Below, piece after piece: positions 26,187 through 33,444 of a stretch of 64,000 nucleotides of DNA. Under the pieces are notes generated by a model, which did no database searches, was not told the origin of the DNA, and saw nothing but the letters and a program-made list of their open reading frames with translations. Positions within the stretch are counted from its first letter, which is position 1, and each line of letters begins with the position of its first letter. Location: contig OZ240208.1 of NCBI GenBank assembly GCA_965197455.1, positions 2,232,001 through 2,296,000 of the forward strand. Reading direction: 5' to 3'. The stretch is from JAGWBD01 sp965197455. Lineage in GTDB: Bacteria; Chloroflexota; Anaerolineae; Aggregatilineales; Phototrophicaceae. The position numbers and the translations under genes were made by a program.

Positions 26187-26843
26187 TCAGGCGTCGGCCG
26201 CGGCGACCGTGCGCCGGCGTTTGGCGAAATGTTCACGCCATTCGGGCGAAAGCGCCGGCAGCTGGCTGGCGCGTGCGGTGGCGGCGGGGTCGTCGGGTTG
26301 CAGCAGGCGCAGGTGGAAGATGGCGCGCACGCTCATGGGCTGCGCTTCGCGCTCGACGAGCGTCACGCAGTCGCCGGCGCCCAGCAGCCCCGTCTGCAAC
26401 ACACGCAGGTAACAGCCGCAGCGTTGGGCCTGGGTGAAGGTCCTGACGAAGTCGGGCAGGCCCATGCGATGCGCCAGCTTGTGGCAGGGGATGCGCGGCT
26501 GGCTGACCTGCAGCAGGGTTTCGCCCACGCTGTAAACGTCGCCGATGCAGACCTCGTCTTCCAGCAGGCCGCTGATGGTGAGGTTCTCGCCGAACTGCCC
26601 GGGGCTCAGGTCGTCACGGCCCAGTTGCTGCGACCACCAGGCGTAGTGCTCATGCGCACAGGCGTAGACGGCCTGCTGCGGCCCGCCGTGGTGCTGCAAA
26701 TCCGCCTGGCCGTCGCCCTCAAGGTTGACCCGGCCCAGGCGCACCCGCCCCGCTACCGGCTGCTTGTAGATGCCGGTGCGCAGCGTGCTGCCGCGCGCGG
26801 GAATCGTGACCGGTCGGCCGACGTTGACGGAGAAAAGTTTCAC
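26187..26843 (-). CDS. MOSC domain protein, YiiM-like
   Basis: A 218-residue protein starting at GTG 26843 (VKLFSVNVGRPV); a longer open frame upstream is out of phase with the conserved N-terminus and overlaps the RidA gene. It carries the MOSC fold of molybdenum-cofactor carrying enzymes, with the YiiM-type blocks HHGGPQQAVYACAHEHY, GENLTISGLLE and the conserved Cys in SQPRIPCHKL. E. coli YiiM reduces N-hydroxylated base analogues such as 6-hydroxylaminopurine, so detoxification is likely. It sits between the DM13 and RidA genes on the same strand. Confidence 0.88.
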   Translation of the reverse strand: MKLFSVNVGRPVTIPARGSTLRTGIYKQPVAGRVRLGRVNLEGDGQADLQHHGGPQQAVYACAHEHYAWWSQQLGRDDLSPGQFGENLTISGLLEDEVCIGDVYSVGETLLQVSQPRIPCHKLAHRMGLPDFVRTFTQAQRCGCYLRVLQTGLLGAGDCVTLVEREAQPMSVRAIFHLRLLQPDDPAATARASQLPALSPEWREHFAKRRRTVAAADA

Positions 26844-26862
26844 GCGCTCGCTCCCCTGCGCT

Positions 26863-27243
26863 TCACTGCAGCGCCACGGTCTCGATCTCGACGAGGGCGC
26901 CCAGCGGCAAGCGGGCCACCTCGACGGCGGAACGGGCCGGCGGCTCCTGGGTGAAGTACTGCGCGTAGATGCCGTTGACCGTCGCGAAGTCATCCATGTC
27001 GGCGAGGAAGACGGTGGTTTTGACGACCCGCTCCAGGCTGGTGCCGGCGGCCCGCAACACCGCGCTGATGTTTTCCAGCACCTGGCGCGTCTGTGCCTCG
27101 ATGCCGCCTTCGGCCAGCGCACCGCTGCCGGGAACGATGCCGACCTGGCCGGCGGTGAAGACGAAGCCATTGGCGCTGACGGCGTGTGAATAGGGGCCCA
27201 GCGCGGCGGGCGCGTCCGGGGCTGAGATGATGGTTTTGGACAT
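26863..27243 (-). CDS. ridA: RidA family enamine/imine deaminase
   Basis: A 126-residue YjgF/YER057c/UK114 protein that hydrolyses reactive enamines and imines such as 2-aminoacrylate. Typical blocks are present: GPYSHAVSANGFVFTAGQ, the QVLENISAVL helix, and RSAVEVARLPLGALVEIE with the conserved Arg of the active site. The ATG at 27243 gives the normal length and has GGAG upstream; the longer frame is not needed. A TACAAT -10 box lies at 27279-27284. Confidence 0.92.
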   Translation of the reverse strand: MSKTIISAPDAPAALGPYSHAVSANGFVFTAGQVGIVPGSGALAEGGIEAQTRQVLENISAVLRAAGTSLERVVKTTVFLADMDDFATVNGIYAQYFTQEPPARSAVEVARLPLGALVEIETVALQ

Positions 27244-27278
27244 GAGGTCTCCGGGTAATCGCTGTGGCGAACGGGCGC

Positions 27279-27284
27279 ATTGTA
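27279..27284 (-). promoter_or_regulatory. -10 box (TACAAT) of ridA
   Basis: CGCTACAAT on the minus strand, 36 bp before the ridA ATG. The MOSC and DM13 genes downstream could be served by the same promoter. Confidence 0.35.
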
Positions 27285-27369
27285 GCGGCCTGGCGCAGCG
27301 GACGCGAGTCCGGCGCCTCAACGCGCTGGCTGTTTCAACTGCTGCAGGCGACGATGAGGATGCGCCTGG

Positions 27370-28050
27370 TCAGGACTCCCAGGCCTCGACGAGGATGCAG
27401 CCCGCTGCCTGGTGTTCGATGCTGTTCTGCCTGCCGTTCACACTGAGCGTCAGCGGGCCGTCTGCCACGCTGCGCTGCATGACCTCGACGCGCGTGTTGA
27501 GCGTGATGCCCAGGCTGACGATGTCGCGCAGCATGGCCTCACTGCGCGAATTTATGCGTGAGACGATGGCGGGCTTGCGCAAGGGCCACTCGTTCAGGGG
27601 CTTGAGACGGCGGCGCAGAATGGTGCCGTCCGCTGCCGGGATGGGATCGCCGTGCGGATCGAGCCCGGGTTCGTGCATACGCCTGGCGATGGCCTCGATG
27701 AAGCGGTCGGAGACGGCATGCTCAAGACGCTCGGCCTCGGCGTGCACCTCGGGCAACTCGTAGCCCAGTTCCTCCACCAGGAAGAGCTCGATGAGGCGGT
27801 GGCGCCGCAGGATCATGAGCGCCTCGGTTTCGCCGCTGGCGGTCAGCCGGAAGCCGTGCCATTTGTGCCAGGTGACGAGACCAGCTTCCTGCAGGCGCTG
27901 CGTCATGTCGGTCACCGACGGCGCGGAGATCTGCAGGATTTCGGCCATGGCGCTGGTCGAAACCAGTTCGCTGCCCTGCTGCAGGGTGAGCAGCGACTTG
28001 AGAAAGTTTTGCACCGACTCAGATTGCAACAGTCCGCGGCGCCCTGCCAT
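27370..28050 (-). CDS. DtxR-family metal-dependent transcriptional regulator
   Basis: A 226-residue iron/manganese-sensing repressor. Winged helix at about 28-75 (MAEILQISAPSVTDMTQRLQEAGLV), dimerisation and metal-binding region at about 80-150 (RRHRLIELFL, HAEAERLEHAVS, DPHGDPIP) and a C-terminal SH3-like/FeoA-like domain (LGITLNTRVEV). Metal ligands kept include the helix-4 His, the Glu of LEH and the His after it. The N-terminal Asp/Glu ligands of MntR are Asn and Lys here, and the position of the DtxR Cys is Glu, so metal preference is uncertain, with Mn more likely than Fe. It is divergent from the M24-fold gene, and a 26-bp palindrome lies between them. Confidence 0.88.
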   Translation of the reverse strand: MAGRRGLLQSESVQNFLKSLLTLQQGSELVSTSAMAEILQISAPSVTDMTQRLQEAGLVTWHKWHGFRLTASGETEALMILRRHRLIELFLVEELGYELPEVHAEAERLEHAVSDRFIEAIARRMHEPGLDPHGDPIPAADGTILRRRLKPLNEWPLRKPAIVSRINSRSEAMLRDIVSLGITLNTRVEVMQRSVADGPLTLSVNGRQNSIEHQAAGCILVEAWES

Positions 28051-28118
28051 GGCTGCTCTGCCTCACTGACCCTGTGCCCAGCATATCACAAGCGGGAACA
28101 CCGTGGCGCGACGCTGCC

Positions 28119-28144
28119 CAGGCGCGTACAATCACGCGCCTGGC
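28119..28144. promoter_or_regulatory. perfect palindrome enclosing a -10 box
   Basis: CCAGGCGCG and CGCGCCTGG are perfect 9-bp inverted arms around TACAATCA (28128-28135). The TACAAT between the arms is in the right place to be the -10 box for the M24-fold gene starting at 28202. The arrangement, in the divergent region next to a DtxR regulator gene, suggests an operator, though the sequence is not the classic DtxR or MntR box. Confidence 0.5.
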
Positions 28145-28201
28145 CAGCCCGCGCGACTGGATAGTCCACGCGCCTGACAGTCGCAAAGTCGGAGAAGATC
28201 C

Positions 28202-29278
28202 ATGATGCAACGCCGCGCTGAAATCGACCGCAAGCACGCATGTCTGCGCAAGTTGCTGGCGCGCCACGAGGCCCAGGCCCTGTTGCTAACGCAGACGCGC
28301 AACCTCGCCTGGTTCACCGCCGGCGCCGACGCCAGCATCCCGGTTGACAGCGATGCCGGCCTCTGGAGCGCGCTGGTCACGGCCGAACGCCGTGACATTG
28401 TGACGACCAATATCGAGCTGACGCGCCTGCGCGCCGAGGAGCAGCTTGAGGGCCTGGGCTTTGGCTACGTGGAGTATCCATGGCATGCGGCTGTGCCCGC
28501 AACGCCGCCGGATACCCTGGTGGACACGCAGCCGGAAGTGGCCGCTGCGCTCTTGCAGCTGCGTCTGGTGCTGGATGCCGCGGAGCAGGAGCGCTGTCGC
28601 CGTCTCGGCGCGGAGACTGCCGCCGCGCTGGATGAGGCCATTCGCAATGCGCGCCCCGGCGACAGTGAGTTTGAGATCGCCGCGCGCCTGGATGCCGCCT
28701 GTCGCAAACGGGGCGGGCTGGCCGTAGTCAACCTGGTCGCCACCGACGAACGCATCGCGCAGTTCCGCCATCCCCTGGCCACGCAGCGGCGCATGGAACA
28801 CCTCGTCATGATCGTGGTCTGCAACCGCAAGTGGGGTCTGGTCGTATCCGCTACCCGTCTGGCGCATGTGGGGCCGCTGCCCGCGGAGCTGCGCGCGAAG
28901 GCGCAGAAGGTCGCGAAGATTGATGCGGCCGTCATGGTGGCCACGCGCCCGGGGCGCAGCCATGCGGCGGTCTTCCGTGATTTGCAGGGCGCCTACGCCG
29001 CGCAGGGGGAAGCCGACCAGTGGCGCCTGCACCACCAGGGCGGCCCCGCCGGCTACAATGCGCGTGAGTTCATCGTCACGCCCGACGATGAATCGCTGGT
29101 GCAGGCCGGCAGCGCCTACGCCTGGAACCCCTCGGTCGTGGGCTGCAAGTCCGAAGACACCATCCTGGTGAACGAAGACGGCTTCGAGATCGTCAGTGAC
29201 GCGGGCGCGGACTGGCCGATGATCACGGTGGAACTTGCGGGCCAGACGCTGCGGCGGCCGGGGATCCTCGAACTCTAG
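28202..29278 (+). CDS. M24-fold (creatinase/aminopeptidase P-like) protein with lost metal ligands
   Basis: A 358-residue protein with the creatinase N-terminal domain (LLTQTRNLAWFTAG) and the pita-bread C-terminal domain. Compared with prolidases, the metal site is mostly gone: the first two Asp ligands are absent (VVCNRKWGLVVSATR where VDFG...SDMTR is expected), the His is kept (HHQGGPAGYN), the first Glu is Asn (AWNPSV for SIEPG) and the last Glu remains (KSEDTIL). It is therefore either an inactive binding protein or a metal-independent hydrolase like creatinase, which also works without metal. GGAGAAG precedes the ATG. Promoter control by the upstream palindrome is likely. Confidence 0.75.
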   Translation: MMQRRAEIDRKHACLRKLLARHEAQALLLTQTRNLAWFTAGADASIPVDSDAGLWSALVTAERRDIVTTNIELTRLRAEEQLEGLGFGYVEYPWHAAVPATPPDTLVDTQPEVAAALLQLRLVLDAAEQERCRRLGAETAAALDEAIRNARPGDSEFEIAARLDAACRKRGGLAVVNLVATDERIAQFRHPLATQRRMEHLVMIVVCNRKWGLVVSATRLAHVGPLPAELRAKAQKVAKIDAAVMVATRPGRSHAAVFRDLQGAYAAQGEADQWRLHHQGGPAGYNAREFIVTPDDESLVQAGSAYAWNPSVVGCKSEDTILVNEDGFEIVSDAGADWPMITVELAGQTLRRPGILEL

Positions 29279-29301
29279 GGTCAGGGAAACAGACTCTGGA
29301 C

Positions 29302-31353
29302 ATGCATACAGTGGGAAAGCGACTGCTGCTGCCGGCGTATTTCTGCCTGCTGGCCGTCATCGTCTTCGCCACGCAGTTCAGCTACGGCGGCTTTTACGAC
29401 AAGCACCATGGCTGGATCTCGGCGCACGGACTGGCCATTGCCGGCCACGCCAACCTGGCCAACGGCTTCGTCGGCCATGCACTCACCTTCGTCGAGGAAG
29501 ACGGCGAACTTGATTACGATTACTTCGACCGCTACCCGATCTTTTTCAGCGTGCTGCTGGGTACGCTCATCAGCCCGGTTGACGACCTGGCAACGAAGAT
29601 CTTCATCGCGCGCCAGCTGATGCACGCGATCTTCGTGCTGACGATGCTCTTCGCCTGGCTGCTGCTGCGACGTCTGGGCGCGACTCCGCTGGCGGCGCTG
29701 GTCGGGGTCACGCTGGCTTTCTCCGGCTACGGGCTGCTCTACTACCGCGCCGCGGTGCATTTCGATCATCCGGCGCTGCTGGGCATGCAGGCGCTGCTGT
29801 ATATCATTGCGCGCGCGAAACTGGAGCGACGGCAGCGCTGGCGCTGGCTGACCCTGGCGACGCTGGCGGCGGTCAGCCTGGGCGGCGGCTTCGTATCCCT
29901 GAGTGTGCTGGGGTTGTGGGCCGTGCTGGAGGCGGCGGGTGTTCTGGCGCAGCAGGGCCTGACGCTGGCGCATCGTCTGCGCGCCATCCTCATGCATGAC
30001 GCGACGCGCATGCTGCTGCTGGGCGCAGCCTGGGTCGCGCTGATGCTGGGTTACAACATCGGCGTGGAGCTGCTGCGCCGCGATGTGCCGCTGCAGGATG
30101 TGAGCGTGGTGCGCAGTATGCAACGGCGGCTGCCGCTGGGCCATGAAGGCGGCCGCAACGTCATCACGGGGAAGAATCCGGCCCCGCCCTGGGATGAGTT
30201 CCTGACCGTCAAGACGGACCGCATGTTGCGCTGGTACGCGCCCGTCAAGTACATAAGCGACGATGATATGCCCGCCGCGACCAGCTGGCCCCTGTACCTG
30301 CTGGCGCTGACGCTGATCCTCGGCTTTGCGCTGCGCCAGGCGCCGCCCCTGCGCCAGACGCTTTTGCTGATCACCGGCTCCGGCCTGCTGTTCATCCTCG
30401 TGATGATCAATCTCACGGCCCATCACGATTACACGACGATGTACGCCCTGGGCTCGGCACTGGTGTTCTGGCTGGCGCTGCTGCGCCCGCTGCAGCGTCG
30501 TCCGCGCCTGGTCACCGTCCTGCTGCTGGCCAGCCTGGCGCTCTTCCTGCGTTCCAGCCTGCTGGTGGAAGCGGAGCAAAAGGGGATCTTTGCGGAGTAT
30601 GCGCGCTATACGGAAGACTACAATCGCATCCGGCTGGCGCTTGAGGCCAGGGGCGTCGAGCAGGCCCGAATCTACGACACCTTCATCAACCACTGCCCCA
30701 TTCATCATTCCAAATGCTACGCGCCGGGCTTCTACCTCAGGGATCACGCCATCGCGGAGGAGCTGGAGGACGCGGACTTCGTGCTTAGCGACTTCCGCTT
30801 CTATCCGACCGAAGCCTGGCTGGCGGCGGGGGAACAGGAGGAGTTGCAGCTGCTCGCGCGCAGCCTGACGCCGGAGAACGGCACCTACCACCTCTTCGCC
30901 ACTGCCGACTTTGAGGCGCGCGCCCTGCCACCGGACATCGCCGCGCAGCATGTTTTCGGCGGCGAGCTGGCGCTGGGCCACTGGCAGCTGCGCGACAGCG
31001 TACAGGTGCAGCCCTGCCAGCGCATTCATGTCGAGAGCTGGTGGCAGGCCGTCAGCCCGCCCACGGCCAACTACAGCATCCAGCTGGCGTTGGTGGACCT
31101 GGCGGGTGAGTCCGTCGGCGCCAGCAACGACCGGCTGACGACGGTCACCACAGGCGTCTGGGGGCCGGACGCCTGGTTCCTTGATGCGCGTCCATTGCAG
31201 ATTCCCTGTGATGCCCCGCCCGGGGAATATCCGCTGGTGCTGAACATCTACGATCCGAAGACGCTGCAGGAGCGAGGGCCACTGCCGCTGACGCAGGCCG
31301 ATGGCAGCGCCGGCGACCAGTGGCTCTACCTGACGACGCTCTACGTCAACTGA
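29302..31353 (+). CDS. GT-C-like polytopic membrane protein, copy 1 of 3
   Basis: A 683-residue protein with about ten hydrophobic segments up to residue ~430 and a soluble C-terminal part of ~230 residues. The layout resembles lipid-linked-sugar (GT-C, ArnT/PMT-like) glycosyltransferases, in which the first external loop carries the active acidic residue. That loop here is HHGWISAHGLAIAGHANLANG and, further on, DYFDRYPIFFS. The C-terminal part has an all-beta look (RDSVQVQPCQRIHVESWWQ, WLYLTTLYVN) and is shared by all three tandem copies. Donor and acceptor are unknown. It starts 23 bp after the M24-fold gene. Confidence 0.65.
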   Translation: MHTVGKRLLLPAYFCLLAVIVFATQFSYGGFYDKHHGWISAHGLAIAGHANLANGFVGHALTFVEEDGELDYDYFDRYPIFFSVLLGTLISPVDDLATKIFIARQLMHAIFVLTMLFAWLLLRRLGATPLAALVGVTLAFSGYGLLYYRAAVHFDHPALLGMQALLYIIARAKLERRQRWRWLTLATLAAVSLGGGFVSLSVLGLWAVLEAAGVLAQQGLTLAHRLRAILMHDATRMLLLGAAWVALMLGYNIGVELLRRDVPLQDVSVVRSMQRRLPLGHEGGRNVITGKNPAPPWDEFLTVKTDRMLRWYAPVKYISDDDMPAATSWPLYLLALTLILGFALRQAPPLRQTLLLITGSGLLFILVMINLTAHHDYTTMYALGSALVFWLALLRPLQRRPRLVTVLLLASLALFLRSSLLVEAEQKGIFAEYARYTEDYNRIRLALEARGVEQARIYDTFINHCPIHHSKCYAPGFYLRDHAIAEELEDADFVLSDFRFYPTEAWLAAGEQEELQLLARSLTPENGTYHLFATADFEARALPPDIAAQHVFGGELALGHWQLRDSVQVQPCQRIHVESWWQAVSPPTANYSIQLALVDLAGESVGASNDRLTTVTTGVWGPDAWFLDARPLQIPCDAPPGEYPLVLNIYDPKTLQERGPLPLTQADGSAGDQWLYLTTLYVN

Positions 31354-31380
31354 CACCGCGCCGCCGGCGAAAAGGTGAAG

Positions 31381-33417
31381 ATGCAGATGATGCCACACAG
31401 CGAAGGCAGCAAACGTCTACGTGGTTTGCTGGTACCGGCCCTGTTCTGCCTGCTGGCCACAATCGTGTTTGCCACTCAGTTCGCCGGCACAGGTTTTGGC
31501 GAGGGCCATTACGGCTGGGTTTCCTCGCATGGCCTGGCCATCATGAGCCGCGCCACAGCGGCCAACGGCTTCGTCGGCCATCTGCGCAACATACTCACCG
31601 TCGACGGCACACTCGATTTCATTTACTTTGACCGCTACCCGGTGTTCTTCAGTGTGTTAATGGGTGCGCTGGTCAGCCTGACGGACGACCTGGCGCTGAA
31701 AGTCTGGATTGCGCGTCAGGTGATGCACGCGATCTTCGTGCTGACAATGCTCTTTGCCTGGCTGCTGCTGCGGCGCCTGGGAGTAACAAGGCTGGCGGCG
31801 ATGACCGCCGTAACCCTGGGTTTCAGTGGCTTTATGTTGCTCTATTACCGGGAAATGATCCATTTCGACCAGCCTGCACTCCTGGGCATGCTGGCGCTGC
31901 TCTATATCATTGCGCGTGTAAAACTGGAGCGGCGCAAACGCTGGCGCTGGCTGACCGTCGCGACGCTGGTGGCGCTTAGCCTGGGCCGGGGCTTCGCTTC
32001 GCTGAGTGTGCTGGGCCTGTGGGCAGCGTTTGAGGTGGCCGGTCTGCTGTGGCAACGTGAGCGGCCCCTGCGGCAGCGACTGCGCGCCTCCCTCATGCAT
32101 GACGCAACCCGTATGCTGCTGCTGGGCGTGGCATGGACCGCACTTATGACAGGGTACAACATCGCACAGGAAATGACGCGCCGTGATGTGCCACTGGAGC
32201 AGACGGGCATTGTGCAAAGTATGCGGCTTCGGCTTCCGGGAAGTGAGATGACTGCCGCGGAGACCTGGAACAACACCAAATTCATGGAGATGATTTCGCG
32301 TCGCCTGCTGCGCTGGTATTTGCCACTGGACGAGGCGAGCGGCTGGCTTGTGCCCCTGTGGATCTTGCTGCCAGCATTGGCGCTCGTTCTGGTTTTTAGT
32401 CTTGGTCAGCCAACGCCGCGTCGACTCATCTTGTTGTTGATGGCATTATCCGGCCCGCTCTGGACCATCGGGATGAAAAATCTCACCTGGTATCATGATT
32501 ACACAGCTATGTATTCCCTGGGCCTGGCGCTGGTTTTCTGGCTGGCGCTGCTTAATCGTCTGCAGCGTCAGCCGCGCCTGGTGGCTGCCCTGTTGACGTT
32601 GAGCCTGGCGCTGTTCCTGCGCACCAGTCTGCGGGTCGAGGCGGATTATGGCCCTTACTTCCGCAGCGTCGCTGTGTACACGGAGGAGTATGACCGTATC
32701 CTGCGCAGTATCGGAAGCAGCGGGCAGGTGGTCTACAGCGAACCTGCCATTCAGGACAAGGTCGTAAACGCGGCCAAATATGTGTTGAGTTTCTACCTTG
32801 GCGACAACGTGCTGGCGCAGGAAAGGGAGGACGCACAGTATATTGTCGCGAGCCGCGCCACCCTGACCTTTCCAGCCTGGTTACAGGCCGAAGATGGCAC
32901 CGGGGCTGCCCTGCAGCTGCACTACACCCAGACACCGGAAAACAAGGCCGCCTTTCTCTTCGACAGCGCAGCAGATGACGAACGGACGCTGCCGGATTCC
33001 CTCAGGCCACAGCACAACTTTGGTGACAAATTCGCGCTGGGCCGCTGGGAGCTGCGCGACAGCGTTCAGGTGCAACCCTGCCAGCGCATTTCCCTTGAAA
33101 GCTGGTGGCAACGAATTGGCCCGCCGCAGGCAGATTACAGTGCGCAGCTGGTTCTGGCCGCTGCTGATGGCCGCTTCATCACTTCCACTGACCGCAAGCT
33201 GACGACCGCGCACACAGTGTTATGGCGCCCGGACGCCTGGTATCTGGATGCGCGCATGCTTCAGATCCCCTGCGACGCCTTGCCCGGGGAGTATCCGCTG
33301 CTCCTCATCGTGTTTGACCCGCGCTCCATGGAGGTCAGTGACAAGTTGCCGCTGCTGCAGGCTGACGGCAGCGCCGGTGACACCTGGCTCTACCTGACCA
33401 CGCTCTACGTCAACTGA
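31381..33417 (+). CDS. GT-C-like polytopic membrane protein, copy 2 of 3
   Basis: 678 residues, a tandem paralogue of the previous gene, with the loops HYGWVSSHGLAIMSRATAANG and YFDRYPVFFS, about ten membrane helices and the same beta-rich C-terminus. The 27-bp spacer before it (GACACCGCGCCGCC...AAAGGTGAAG) is nearly identical to that before copy 3, so the spacer was duplicated with the gene. ATG 31381 is preferred since AAGGTG precedes it. The last ~180 bp are almost identical to copy 3 (three differences) although the sequence just before is very different, which points to gene conversion. Confidence 0.65.
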   Translation: MQMMPHSEGSKRLRGLLVPALFCLLATIVFATQFAGTGFGEGHYGWVSSHGLAIMSRATAANGFVGHLRNILTVDGTLDFIYFDRYPVFFSVLMGALVSLTDDLALKVWIARQVMHAIFVLTMLFAWLLLRRLGVTRLAAMTAVTLGFSGFMLLYYREMIHFDQPALLGMLALLYIIARVKLERRKRWRWLTVATLVALSLGRGFASLSVLGLWAAFEVAGLLWQRERPLRQRLRASLMHDATRMLLLGVAWTALMTGYNIAQEMTRRDVPLEQTGIVQSMRLRLPGSEMTAAETWNNTKFMEMISRRLLRWYLPLDEASGWLVPLWILLPALALVLVFSLGQPTPRRLILLLMALSGPLWTIGMKNLTWYHDYTAMYSLGLALVFWLALLNRLQRQPRLVAALLTLSLALFLRTSLRVEADYGPYFRSVAVYTEEYDRILRSIGSSGQVVYSEPAIQDKVVNAAKYVLSFYLGDNVLAQEREDAQYIVASRATLTFPAWLQAEDGTGAALQLHYTQTPENKAAFLFDSAADDERTLPDSLRPQHNFGDKFALGRWELRDSVQVQPCQRISLESWWQRIGPPQADYSAQLVLAAADGRFITSTDRKLTTAHTVLWRPDAWYLDARMLQIPCDALPGEYPLLLIVFDPRSMEVSDKLPLLQADGSAGDTWLYLTTLYVN

Positions 33418-33444
33418 CACCGCGCCGCGGGTGAAAGGGTGAAG

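Noticed and set aside
29281..31398. A 705-codon open frame antisense to the first GT-C-like gene
   Set aside because: Composition (Gln/Arg/Ala-rich) and position mirror the sense gene exactly. The sense strand shows clear membrane helices and paralogues.
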